Positions 36,976 to 45,755 of a stretch of 64,000 nucleotides of DNA are shown in pieces; positions within the stretch are counted from its first letter, which is position 1, and the number at the start of each line of letters is the position of its first letter. A model generated the notes under the pieces. The model was not told the DNA's origin and ran no database searches. It worked only from the letters and a program-made list of their open reading frames with translations. The DNA is from Tyzzerella sp. An114 (GTDB taxonomy: Bacteria > Bacillota > Clostridia > Lachnospirales > Anaerotignaceae), in NCBI RefSeq assembly GCF_002161055.1, contig NZ_NFLT01000005.1, forward strand, positions 1 through 64,000, given 5' to 3'. The translations under genes and the position numbers were made by a program.

Positions 36976-37839
36976 ATGAAAGATAGAAATAAAATATATT
37001 TGATGATTGTTTTACCTATGGTTCTTTTGTTTTTCGCATTCCACACATTTCCTCTTTTAAGAGGTTTTGTATACAGTCTCACAAACTCAAAAGGCTTTGG
37101 TACATATGAATTTATAGGTCTTAGAAACTATGCAGATTTATTTGTTGATGAGCGTGTAAGAAATTCTTATCTGTTTACATTTAAGTTTGCTATTGTTTGT
37201 ACAATAGTTGTAAATATTATAAGTATGATACTTGCTCTTGGACTTAACAGTAAAATTAAATTTAAAAGCACATTTAGAGGACTTTATTTCCTTCCAAACA
37301 TACTTGGAGGACTTATTATAGGTTATATCTTTAACTTTATATTCACATTCATTCTTCCAAGTATCGGTCAGGCTTTAGGTAGTGAAGTTTTAAGCAAGAG
37401 TATACTGGGAAGTGTAAATCTTGCATGGATTGGTATCGTAATTTGTGTTGCTTGGCAGGCAATAGCTTTTAACACTATTATTTATATTTCAGGTCTTCAG
37501 ACAATACCAGCAGATGTATATGAAGCAGGATACATTGATGGAACAACAAAATGGCAGCAGTTCTGGAAAATAACTTTCCCTCTTATTGCACCATTCTTTA
37601 CAATAAACGTTGTTCTCTGTATGAAAAACTTCCTTATGGTATTTGACCAGATTATGTCCCTCACAAATGCAGGACCTAATCTCTCAACAGAGTCAATATC
37701 AATACTCATATATAAAGCAGGTATAAGCGGAAGCCAGTTTGGTTATCAGTCTGCTAACTCTGTAATTTATTTCATAGTTATAGTTGCAATTTCAGTATTC
37801 CAGATGAAAGTATTAAATAAGAGGGAGGTACAGTTATAA
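36976..37839 (+). CDS. Sugar ABC transporter permease (MalF/UgpA type)
   Basis: About 287 residues with six membrane segments. The ATPase-contact EAA loop is seen as YEAGYIDGTTKWQQFWKITFP. I use the ATG at 36976, 10 nt after a GGGGG site; an upstream TTG at 36967 touches that site. It is co-transcribed with its partner, which starts on this gene's stop codon. Confidence 0.93.
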   Translation: MKDRNKIYLMIVLPMVLLFFAFHTFPLLRGFVYSLTNSKGFGTYEFIGLRNYADLFVDERVRNSYLFTFKFAIVCTIVVNIISMILALGLNSKIKFKSTFRGLYFLPNILGGLIIGYIFNFIFTFILPSIGQALGSEVLSKSILGSVNLAWIGIVICVAWQAIAFNTIIYISGLQTIPADVYEAGYIDGTTKWQQFWKITFPLIAPFFTINVVLCMKNFLMVFDQIMSLTNAGPNLSTESISILIYKAGISGSQFGYQSANSVIYFIVIVAISVFQMKVLNKREVQL

Positions 37840-38699
37840 TGGTAAACGCTGCAAAACCTAAAAAAGTAAAAGAAAAAAGCAATATTCCTGTTACAATACT
37901 TCTTGCAATAGGTGCACTTACAATACTTTTTCCACTGTATCTTACAATAGTAATTGCCTTTAAGTCACCTGACCAAATGAGTAATAGTGCTATGAGTCTT
38001 CTGTCACTTCCTACATCATGGAGCCTTAGCAATTTTAAAGAAGCCATAATTACAACTAATTTCCCAGTTGTTCTTATGAACAGCCTTATTATTACAGGTT
38101 TTACTGTTGTATTTGTAATAATAACAAATTCACTTGTTGCCTATGCAATAGCAAGAAATATGCACAAACGTTTTTACAAACTTGCATATATGTATTTTAT
38201 AAGTGGTATGTTTGTTCCTTTTGCAATATTAATGTTACCTCTTGTAAAACAAACAAGTATACTTCATATGGACAATATACCGGGAATTATAATACTCTAT
38301 GTAGTATTTAATATGTCAATGAATACACTTTTATATGTTGGTTATCTTAAAAATATACCAATAGCTCTTGAAGAAGCAGCTTATGTTGACGGTGCAAGTA
38401 CATGGACTGTTTTCTGGAAAATAATATTCCCACTTTTAAAGCCAATGCATGCAACAGTTGCTATTATGACAGCTCTTGCAACATGGAATGATGTTATGAT
38501 GCCTCTTGTAATATTAAATGGTAATGATGCATATTCAATGACACTTCCTATGGCACAGCTTCTTTTCCAGACAAAATTCGGTACAAATTATAATGTTGCC
38601 TTTGCTTCATACCTTCTTGCACTTCTTCCTATACTTATATTCTACTTATTCGCTCAGAAGTGGATTATAAACGGTGTAACAAATGGTGCTGTAAAATAA
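37839..38699 (+). CDS. Sugar ABC transporter permease (MalG/UgpE type)
   Basis: 286 residues with six membrane segments and an EAA loop, EEAAYVDGASTWTVFWKIIFP-like (around residue 185). TAATG overlap with the previous permease indicates tight coupling. Completes the importer with the ATPase at 34544 and the binding protein at 35689. Confidence 0.94.
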   Translation: MVNAAKPKKVKEKSNIPVTILLAIGALTILFPLYLTIVIAFKSPDQMSNSAMSLLSLPTSWSLSNFKEAIITTNFPVVLMNSLIITGFTVVFVIITNSLVAYAIARNMHKRFYKLAYMYFISGMFVPFAILMLPLVKQTSILHMDNIPGIIILYVVFNMSMNTLLYVGYLKNIPIALEEAAYVDGASTWTVFWKIIFPLLKPMHATVAIMTALATWNDVMMPLVILNGNDAYSMTLPMAQLLFQTKFGTNYNVAFASYLLALLPILIFYLFAQKWIINGVTNGAVK

Positions 38700-38736
38700 A
38701 TTTTTATTTATTAGATTATGAAAGGATTGATTTTTT

Positions 38737-38964
38737 ATGGAAAAAACAATATGCCTTAAAACAATTTCAGATGTAAAAAATTTTGTTAATATAGTTACAA
38801 CTTGCAGTTATGATGTTGACCTTATAAGTGATAAATACGTTATTGATGCAAAATCAATAATGGGAATTTTTAGTCTTGATTTATCAAAACCACTTAAAAT
38901 GGTTCTCAACAGTGAAGATTGCGATGATATTTTAGAAAAATTAAAAGACTTTATTTGTGAATAA
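38737..38964 (+). CDS. HPr/Crh-like protein lacking the catalytic histidine
   Basis: 75 residues, shorter than HPr (about 85-88). Alignment by eye with Bacillus HPr preserves the Ser46 site as Ser40 in AKSIMGIFSL, the target of HPr kinase. The active-site region GIHARPA is replaced by SDVKNFV, so no His15 exists and phosphotransfer from enzyme I is not possible. This is the pattern of Crh-type regulators. Its place between an ABC importer and the alpha-galactosidase suggests a role in catabolite control of the locus. Confidence 0.75.
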   Translation: MEKTICLKTISDVKNFVNIVTTCSYDVDLISDKYVIDAKSIMGIFSLDLSKPLKMVLNSEDCDDILEKLKDFICE

Positions 38965-38991
38965 ACATAGTATTTAGAAGGGATTATTGAT

Positions 38992-41187
38992 ATGGGCATA
39001 ATATTTGATGAAAAAAACAGAATTTTTCACTTGACAAATGGAAGTATAAGCTATGTATTACAGATATCAAAAGATGGTTATATAAATCATCTTTACTTTG
39101 GAAAGGCAGTCAGAAGTTATAAGGGAAGCAATTCCCTTATAAACTATGACAGAGGATTTAGTCCTAATCCTGAAAACCATGCTTTAAACAGAGTTTTCTC
39201 TCTTGATACACAACCTATGGAGTATCCTTCCTATGGTTTAGGAGATTTCAGAAATCCAGCTTATGTTGTACAGCTTGAAGACGGCTCTACAATAAGTGAC
39301 CTTAGATATGTATCTCATAATATATTTGAAGGTAAAAAGAAATTAGAAGGACTTCCAGCAACATGGACTAATGAACCTTCTGATGCTACAAGTCTTGAGA
39401 TTATTACAATGGATACTGTTACAAATCTTCAAGTTGTTCTTTCCTATACAATATTTAATGATTATGATGCTGTATGTAGAAGTGCAAAATATAAAAACTG
39501 TGGAAAAAATAATATAAAGATATTGAATGCATCAAGTATGTGCCTCGATTTCAGAGAAAGCAATTTTGAATGTATATCCCTCTATGGTGCACATATAAAC
39601 GAAAGAAACGTACAGAGATTTAAACTTAACCATGGTTGTCAGAGTATAGAGAGCAAAAGAGGTATGAGCAGTCATCAGTATTCACCTTTTACAGCTCTTG
39701 TAAGAAAAGATACTAATGAAGACTTTGGTGAAGCTTACGGAATAAGTCTTGTATATAGTGGTAATTTTGCAATCAAAGTTGAAGTTGACCAGTTTGACCG
39801 TACAAGAGTTACAGCAGGCATAAATGATTTTGATTTTACATGGCTTCTTGAAGAAAATGAGGAGTTCCAAACTCCAGAATGTGTTATGGTGTATTCTGAT
39901 AAGGGCTTAGGGAATATGTCAAAAACATTCTATGGACTTTATCAAGACCATTTAAGCAGAAGTATTCACACAAAGAAAGAGCGTCCTATACTTATAAACA
40001 ACTGGGAAGCTACATACTTTGATTTTACAGAAGAAAAAATACTTCAGATTGCAGAAAAGGGAAAAGAACTTGGCATGGAGCTTTTTGTTCTTGATGACGG
40101 TTGGTTTGGAAAGCGTAACAATGATGATTGTTCTCTTGGAGACTGGTTTGTAAACAAAGATAAAATACCAAGTGGAATTGACGGACTTGCAAAGAAAATA
40201 AAATCAATGGGAATTGATTTTGGTATATGGATAGAGCCTGAAATGGTAAATGAAGATAGTGAGCTTTATCGTAAACACCCAGACTGGTGTATACACGTTA
40301 AAAATCGCCCTCATACTTATGGTAGAGAACAGCTTGTTCTTGACCTTTCAAGAAAAGAAGTTAGAGATTATGTTGTAGAGGTTATAACAGACGTTATAAA
40401 AGATGAAAATATATCTTATGTAAAATGGGACGCTAACAGACATCTTACAAATATAGGTTCATTTACACTTCCAGCTGATAGACAGAGAGAAACTGTTCAT
40501 AGATACGTTTTAGGTTTATATGATATTATGGATAGAATAACATCTGCAAGACCTGATATACTTTTTGAAGGTTGTAGTGGTGGAGGCGGAAGATTTGACG
40601 CCGGAATATATTACTATATGCCACAGACTTGGACAAGTGATAATACAGATGCTATATGTCGTTTGAAAATACAGCATGGAACAAGTCTTGTTTTCCCTCC
40701 TGTTTCTATGGCATCTCATGTTTCTGTTGTTCCTAATCATCAAGTTGGTAGAATAACACCTATGTCAACAAGAGGAAACTGTGCAATGTCTGGAAATCTT
40801 GGATATGAGCTTGATATTACAAAGCTTGATGAAAAAGACCAAGAAGAAGTAAAAAAACAAGTTGCTTTTTATAAAGAAATAAGAAATACAATACAGTTTG
40901 GTGATTTTTATAGAATATTAAGTCCTTTTGAGGGAAATGAAACAGCATGGAATTTTGTTTCAAAAGATAAAGATGAGGCAATATTAATGTATTTCAAAGT
41001 ATTGTCAGAGCCTAACTGTAATGTTACAACAGTAAAAATGAAAGGTCTTAATCCTGACTTTATATATGAAAATGAAGAACTTGGAAAGTTCTACGGTGAT
41101 GAGCTTATGTATAGTGGTATTGCTGTTCCAATACAGAAAGAGGACTTTGCAAGTAAAATGTGGGTGTTTAAAAAAGTTGCGGAATAA
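38992..41187 (+). CDS. Alpha-galactosidase, GH36
   Basis: 731 residues, typical for GH36 group I enzymes. An N-terminal beta-sandwich precedes the (beta/alpha)8 barrel. Nucleophile Asp480 lies in YVKWDANRH and the probable acid/base Asp550 in TWTSDNTDA; FVLDDGWFGKR and CSGGGGRFD are family motifs. No signal peptide, so it cleaves imported alpha-1,6-galactosides (raffinose, melibiose, stachyose) in the cytoplasm. Start ATG follows AGAAGGG. Confidence 0.95.
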   Translation: MGIIFDEKNRIFHLTNGSISYVLQISKDGYINHLYFGKAVRSYKGSNSLINYDRGFSPNPENHALNRVFSLDTQPMEYPSYGLGDFRNPAYVVQLEDGSTISDLRYVSHNIFEGKKKLEGLPATWTNEPSDATSLEIITMDTVTNLQVVLSYTIFNDYDAVCRSAKYKNCGKNNIKILNASSMCLDFRESNFECISLYGAHINERNVQRFKLNHGCQSIESKRGMSSHQYSPFTALVRKDTNEDFGEAYGISLVYSGNFAIKVEVDQFDRTRVTAGINDFDFTWLLEENEEFQTPECVMVYSDKGLGNMSKTFYGLYQDHLSRSIHTKKERPILINNWEATYFDFTEEKILQIAEKGKELGMELFVLDDGWFGKRNNDDCSLGDWFVNKDKIPSGIDGLAKKIKSMGIDFGIWIEPEMVNEDSELYRKHPDWCIHVKNRPHTYGREQLVLDLSRKEVRDYVVEVITDVIKDENISYVKWDANRHLTNIGSFTLPADRQRETVHRYVLGLYDIMDRITSARPDILFEGCSGGGGRFDAGIYYYMPQTWTSDNTDAICRLKIQHGTSLVFPPVSMASHVSVVPNHQVGRITPMSTRGNCAMSGNLGYELDITKLDEKDQEEVKKQVAFYKEIRNTIQFGDFYRILSPFEGNETAWNFVSKDKDEAILMYFKVLSEPNCNVTTVKMKGLNPDFIYENEELGKFYGDELMYSGIAVPIQKEDFASKMWVFKKVAE

Positions 41188-41327
41188 ATATAATATATTT
41201 TCGTCAGTATTTAATTTTAAAACTGTTTGTTTATATAAATATTTTGATAAAAATACATTTTTACCCAACTGATGCATTTAAAATACTGATGATTATTTTT
41301 TAAATATTCCTTAAACATAATTTTTTT

Positions 41328-41353
41328 AGGCGGAGTAAAATGCTCCGCCTTTT
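41328..41353 (+). terminator. Intrinsic terminator between GH36 and GH13 genes
   Basis: Stem AGGCGGAG/CTCCGCCT with a 7-nt loop and four T residues. It lies only 26 nt before the next start codon, so read-through probably supplies GH13 expression, or an unrecognised promoter lies nearby. Confidence 0.8.
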
Positions 41354-41379
41354 AAAGAAATAAAAATCGGAGTGATGGT

Positions 41380-43191
41380 ATGGAAGCCTTTGAAAATAAG
41401 CTTTATAATTATTATAAATCAATTTATGGTGAAAGCGGAGAAAGTAGACTTAGATATAGTCAGCTTCAAGAGATAATTGAAAAAGCTAAAAAAGAGAGAA
41501 AAGACGAACTTAAGATACAGGATAAAAAGGGAAGTAGTTGGTATTTATCTGAAAATATGGCTGGTATAATGCTCTATGTTGATAAATTCAGCGAAAATCT
41601 TAAAAAGTTTGAGAGCAAAATAGATTATCTTGCAGAGCTTGGAATTACATATGTTCATTTTATGCCTCTTTTAAAATCTAGAGAGGGCAACGATGATGGA
41701 GGATATGCTGTTTCAGACTATCTCAATGTAAAAGAAAGTCTTGGGGATATGAGACAGCTTGAAAGAGTAATAGGTCTTTTAAAGAAAAAAGGAATAAGAA
41801 CTTGTATTGACTTTGTTTTAAATCACACAGCAAAGGAACATGAATGGGCACAAAAATGTAAAATGGGTGATGATGATTATAAAGATATGTATTTCATGTA
41901 TGATAATGATGAAATACCTAAAATGTATGAAAAAACTCTCACTCAGATATTCCCACAGGTTGCTCCGGGAAACTTTACATATTATGATGATATAAATAAA
42001 TATGTAATGACAAGATTTTATGAATTTCAGTGGGATTTGAACTATAAAAATCCTCAGGTTTTTAATAAAATAACAGAGGTTTTATTAACTCTTGCCAATA
42101 AGGGTATAGACATTTTTAGACTTGATGCAATTCCATATATGTGGAAAGAACTTGGAACAGTTTGTATGAACCTTCCACAAGTGCATACACTTCTTAAAAT
42201 GATGGAACTTATTGTTGAAGAAGTTTGTCCTTCTGTAATATTCTTAGGTGAGGCTATTGTTGAGCCTAATGAGATTGTAAAATATTTTGGAACAAAAAAT
42301 GAAAGAGAATGTCATGTAATGTATAATGCTTCAATGATGGTTCTCTTATGGAACAGTCTTGCCACAAGAGATGTAAGACTTATGGAAAAATCTCTTTCAA
42401 TAGACTATGGCACACCTTCTGACGGAGTTTGGATAAATTATGCTAGATGTCATGATGACATAGGTTGGGGCTTTGAGGAAAGTGTTCTTCGTGAGCTTGG
42501 ACAAGACCCTTTCCTTCATAAGAGATTTATGATTGAGTATATGGAAGGTAATTTCCCTGAAAGTTTTGCAAGAGGTGAACTTTATGAGTTTAACCCTGTA
42601 ACTCTTGACGCAAGAAATAGCGGAACAATGGCTTCAATGTGTGGTCTTGAGCAGGGTATAAATAATAAAGATGATTATCAAAAAGAGCTTGCTATAAAAA
42701 GAATTCTTCTCTTAAATGCTATGATAATATCATATACAGGTATACCTCTTTTATATAGTGGTGATGAAATAGGTGCATTGAACTATTATGACTATAAAAA
42801 TAATCCTGAGGAGTCTGGTGACTCAAGATGGCTTCATAGAGGTCCTATGGATTGGGAAAAAGCTGAGAGAAGAAAAGATAAAACAACAATAGAAGGTATA
42901 ATATTCAACAAAATAAAAGAAATGCTCTATATCAGAAAGAACAATAAAGAGTTTTCATCTTTAATTCCTTCTAAACCTGTATTTACAGGAAATAAAGGTG
43001 TTTTTGCATTCCATAAAGAAGATAAAATGCTTGTACTTGCCAACTTTACAGAGCATGAACAGAGAATTGATGCAAATACTGTAAATTGGTTTGGACTTCC
43101 TAATGTTACAGAAGATATGATACAAGGTAAAAAGGTTAAACTTGAAGGTACTATTGTACTTGGACCTTATGAATATCTCTGGCTTAGATAA
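41380..43191 (+). CDS. GH13 amylosucrase/sucrose phosphorylase-like enzyme
   Basis: 603 residues, close to amylosucrase (GH13_4) length. The helical N-terminus (about 1-75), the motif LNHTAKEHEWA and the catalytic residues Asp249 (FRLDAIP), Glu291 (FLGEAIV) and Asp360 (RCHDDIGWG) fit that subfamily. No signal peptide. In an alpha-galactoside operon it would act on the sucrose left when galactose is removed from raffinose, either building alpha-glucan with release of fructose or hydrolysing it. The exact specificity is not determined. Confidence 0.88.
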   Translation: MEAFENKLYNYYKSIYGESGESRLRYSQLQEIIEKAKKERKDELKIQDKKGSSWYLSENMAGIMLYVDKFSENLKKFESKIDYLAELGITYVHFMPLLKSREGNDDGGYAVSDYLNVKESLGDMRQLERVIGLLKKKGIRTCIDFVLNHTAKEHEWAQKCKMGDDDYKDMYFMYDNDEIPKMYEKTLTQIFPQVAPGNFTYYDDINKYVMTRFYEFQWDLNYKNPQVFNKITEVLLTLANKGIDIFRLDAIPYMWKELGTVCMNLPQVHTLLKMMELIVEEVCPSVIFLGEAIVEPNEIVKYFGTKNERECHVMYNASMMVLLWNSLATRDVRLMEKSLSIDYGTPSDGVWINYARCHDDIGWGFEESVLRELGQDPFLHKRFMIEYMEGNFPESFARGELYEFNPVTLDARNSGTMASMCGLEQGINNKDDYQKELAIKRILLLNAMIISYTGIPLLYSGDEIGALNYYDYKNNPEESGDSRWLHRGPMDWEKAERRKDKTTIEGIIFNKIKEMLYIRKNNKEFSSLIPSKPVFTGNKGVFAFHKEDKMLVLANFTEHEQRIDANTVNWFGLPNVTEDMIQGKKVKLEGTIVLGPYEYLWLR

Positions 43192-43192
43192 T

Positions 43193-43229
43193 AAAAAAGG
43201 CTGTATATATTAAAAATATATACAGCCTT
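43193..43229 (-). terminator. Intrinsic terminator, mainly for the minus strand
   Basis: Perfect 15-bp stem AAGGCTGTATATATT/AATATATACAGCCTT around a 3-nt loop. Read on the minus strand it ends in six T residues; on the plus strand the following sequence is only weakly T-rich. It can thus stop transcripts from 44066-43440 and serve the GH13 gene less well. Confidence 0.8.
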
Positions 43230-43441
43230 ACTGTTTTATAAGACCTTATACCTAAAAAGGCAGAATTAACGGGTAGTTGTTTTGGACTAGTGTATCAGTA
43301 TTAAGGTTTTAGTATTAGAGGTTTTTGTCTTTGAAAACGATTATCGCTTAGAGATTTTATAAGCTTCAAAATATCCTCTTTTTGCTTTGTACAGAATTAC
43401 AGTTCACCTGTACTGGAACTGGTCTTAATAAAACAGTTTTT
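43230..43441 (+). ncRNA. Candidate structured RNA of about 210 nt
   Basis: The ends form a long closing helix: ACTGTTTTAT and AAGACC (43230-43245) pair with GGTCTT and ATAAAACAGT (43422-43438, one bulged base), followed by five T residues. Inside are AGAGG/CCTCT (43317-43321 with 43375-43379), TTTGAA/TTCAAA, hairpin GCTTA/TAAGC, and two crossing helices, GTACAG (43389)/CTGTAC (43408) and CAGTTC (43400)/GAACTG (43416). There is no ORF. A 6S-like or other noncoding RNA, or a MITE-like element, is possible. Strand is uncertain, but the T run favours plus. Confidence 0.5.
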
Positions 43442-44066
43442 ATGCAAAATACTCCTCAAGAATTTCTTCAAGAGAGTTATTCACATCAAATATTGGTTTG
43501 TAGTCAACTTCTGTGCATATAAGGGTTTTTTCTATTTTTTCTGATGTTTCATAAGAATTTTTTGACAATTTTTTCTTTAAATTTTTAACTTTGTTTCTGT
43601 CAAAGTTTATTGTTGTTATTGCCTTTATATCATAATGATATGTTGCTTCTTCTTTGTAATCAATTTTATAAACGTATCCACAACCGGAATTTTTTCTAAG
43701 TTCCTCATGGGCTTCTGTCTGTATCATAGCTGATAAAGTGCTCATAAGTTCATGTATTGCAACATTCATTTCAATAGCCTTATCAATACTTATATCAGTG
43801 TTCTTTTTTGCCTCTGCTATGGCAGTACAGAGTTTGTCTTTTTCACAGATGATAGTATATGTAAAATCTATAAGGTCATTTATTGATATATTTTTAAAAT
43901 TTTGGCTTTCCAAAATTTCTTCGTCTTCCATTTCTGGAAAAGCTGATTTTTTATAGTGTATATATTTTGTTTTTGTTATATATTCAGGGTAGGAAAGTAT
44001 ATGGTTTAATCTGTGGAGTATATCATTAAATTTGTTTTGGTATCTAAAGGCTTCTTTTAAATTCAT
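43440..44066 (-). CDS. Conserved hypothetical protein
   Basis: 208 residues, predicted soluble, with a long helical N-terminal half and a beta-rich C-terminal part (ITTINFDRNKVKNLKKKLS, then LICTEVDYKPIFDVN). I recall similar uncharacterised proteins in Clostridia, some in prophage-like settings, but no function is known to me. An XRE-type regulator is encoded just upstream on the same strand, and an inverted repeat lies between the two genes. Confidence 0.7.
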   Translation of the reverse strand: MNLKEAFRYQNKFNDILHRLNHILSYPEYITKTKYIHYKKSAFPEMEDEEILESQNFKNISINDLIDFTYTIICEKDKLCTAIAEAKKNTDISIDKAIEMNVAIHELMSTLSAMIQTEAHEELRKNSGCGYVYKIDYKEEATYHYDIKAITTINFDRNKVKNLKKKLSKNSYETSEKIEKTLICTEVDYKPIFDVNNSLEEILEEYFA

Positions 44067-44131
44067 ATATATCAGTCTCCTTTGATTTTATACACATAAG
44101 TAACTTTAATATGTTTGTATTATAATACTAA

Positions 44132-44156
44132 TTTAGTTTTAATACATTAAACTAAA
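44132..44156 (-). promoter_or_regulatory. Inverted repeat, candidate XRE operator
   Basis: TTTAGTTT (44132-44139) and AAACTAAA (44149-44156) are perfect 8-bp arms 9 nt apart. On the minus strand a TATAAT lies just downstream (near 44121), so the repeat would overlap the -35 region of a promoter for the 208-residue protein. Confidence 0.45.
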
Positions 44157-44418
44157 AGTTCAAATTTTTAAAAAAAATAACAGTATCCTCTGCTACAAGG
44201 ATACTGTCTATTGGTGTATCTAAAAGTCTACTAAGTGCAAAAAAATTGTCAATACTAGGTAGTGTTTTTCCCCACTGCCATTTATATATTGCTTGTGGCT
44301 CACTAAATCCGAAAAAGTCCTGAAGGTCTTTTACTGAGAAGCCCTTTTCTATTCTCAGACGCTTTATATTTTCGCCTGTTGCCTTAAGATTAATCTGTAC
44401 AAAACCGTATGTTTTCAT
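44152..44418 (-). CDS. XRE-family helix-turn-helix regulator
   Basis: 88 residues. The HTH spans about 14-65: ENIKRLRIEKGFSVKDLQDF, then SEPQAIYKWQWGKTLPSIDN, a Cro/CI-type DNA-binding domain with no effector domain. The ATG follows CGGAGG. It is probably a local regulator of the downstream gene on the same strand. Confidence 0.88.
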   Translation of the reverse strand: MKTYGFVQINLKATGENIKRLRIEKGFSVKDLQDFFGFSEPQAIYKWQWGKTLPSIDNFFALSRLLDTPIDSILVAEDTVIFFKNLNF

Positions 44419-44541
44419 TGATATACCTCCGTTTTACACTGAAATAATACAATATTTTGGCAAGTGTTTGGGACTGATAGTATTTCTATTTTAATATATT
44501 GTAAATAATAAATCAATAAACTTACGGTTTAAAAAATTAAT

Positions 44542-45618
44542 TTATACATTGAAAAGATTTTCAACCTGTTCATCAGTAAGTTCCATATGATAGAAAAGAT
44601 TGTAAAATTCTTTTATTGTATCATTACTTATACTTTCTGAAGTTTCAGGATAAAGTATTCCTTTTACCCATTCAATTCCTATTATACGGTTAGGTCCCAT
44701 TGGACGGTCTACCCATGCAAAAGGAGATTTTGGAATGTTATAAACTTTATTGTTTTTAACAGCTTGAAGATTTGCATATATAGGATTTGAACAAATATCT
44801 TCCACAGCCTGAGAACCTGTAAAAGATTTTTTAGGTTCGCCATTTACAAATATATATTCAGGGTCCCAACTTAAAAGCTGTTCTGATGAAATCTGTACTC
44901 TTGAACCACTTTCAATTTCAACTTTAGCTACATTATCAGCTTTGAGTATTTCAAAAACTTCTGCTGACACAGAACCTTCCGGAGCTGTCTCAAGAGAGTT
45001 TTCGCCATTTCCGTAATAAATAGTAGGCGGATTTTCAACAGATATTTCCAAAGCATTTTTAATTACATCTTCACAATATTTTGCTAAAGTTTCACATTTT
45101 TCTTCTTCTCCTAAAATATCACCTAATAAACGATAAGTTTCAGGCGTATCCTTCAATGCATTACTTAATATAATAACAGGTATACCTAATTGTTCTGATA
45201 ATTTATCAGCCTTTTCAATATCAGCTGTTTTTGTACTTCCCATTTGTATACATACTTCTGGTGCATCTTTTATTATAGCTTCGAGATTTACACTGTCACC
45301 CATACCATAAACAGTGAGGTTTTGATATTCAGGAAGTATATATTCTTTTTCATATTCATTAAACTCATAATTCCAACCTAAAAGTTTGTCAGGATTTACT
45401 GTGTATAAAGTTATTGAACCTACTGGGTCTGTACAGTAAGCCTTATTAATTTCACTTTTAATTTCAACACTGCGTCCTGCCATATCTGTTATAGTTACAG
45501 TTTCTGATTGTACACTTTCATTCTGTGTATTTTCTGAATTTGTTTTGCTTTCCTGTGCACAGCCAAAAACAGAAAATGCAAAAACAACTGCTGTGACTAA
45601 CACTGCAAATTTTTTCAT
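44542..45618 (-). CDS. ABC transporter substrate-binding lipoprotein (BtuF/FhuD fold)
   Basis: 358 residues. Lipobox FGCAQ (Cys20), then a type III binding-protein fold (VTITDMAGRSVEI, VNLEAIIKDAPEVCIQMG, WVDRPMGPNRIIGIEW). This class carries ferric siderophores, haem, cobalamin, or, as in MolBCA/WtpA-unrelated systems, molybdate or tungstate. The permease and ATPase genes are divergent from it across a 137-nt spacer. The adjoining selenium-molybdenum cluster makes Mo or W uptake possible, but the ligand is not shown by the sequence. Confidence 0.88.
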   Translation of the reverse strand: MKKFAVLVTAVVFAFSVFGCAQESKTNSENTQNESVQSETVTITDMAGRSVEIKSEINKAYCTDPVGSITLYTVNPDKLLGWNYEFNEYEKEYILPEYQNLTVYGMGDSVNLEAIIKDAPEVCIQMGSTKTADIEKADKLSEQLGIPVIILSNALKDTPETYRLLGDILGEEEKCETLAKYCEDVIKNALEISVENPPTIYYGNGENSLETAPEGSVSAEVFEILKADNVAKVEIESGSRVQISSEQLLSWDPEYIFVNGEPKKSFTGSQAVEDICSNPIYANLQAVKNNKVYNIPKSPFAWVDRPMGPNRIIGIEWVKGILYPETSESISNDTIKEFYNLFYHMELTDEQVENLFNV

Positions 45619-45689
45619 AATATTCCTCTCCTTATTGGTTTAATAAACTTGAATTTAATTTTAAAAAGCGTTATACTTTTTCAAGGATA

Positions 45690-45718
45690 AAGATAGCACA
45701 ATATTATTTTTGTGTCAA
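45690..45718 (-). promoter_or_regulatory. Promoter of the binding-protein gene with inverted repeat in the spacer
   Basis: On the minus strand TTGACA (45718-45713), a 17-nt spacer and TATCTT (45695-45690). The inverted repeat CACAA-N8-TTGTG (45697-45714) fills the spacer and could be a repressor site. No textbook Fur or ModE box is evident. Confidence 0.5.
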
Positions 45719-45755
45719 TAAATGGATTTGTAGAATTTAAAAAGGAGAATTTTTA

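Noticed and set aside
45661-45755. ModE box in the spacer of the ABC importer
   Set aside because: Only one half-site-like CGTTATA (45669-45675) is found without a matching second arm; not enough to claim ModE control.
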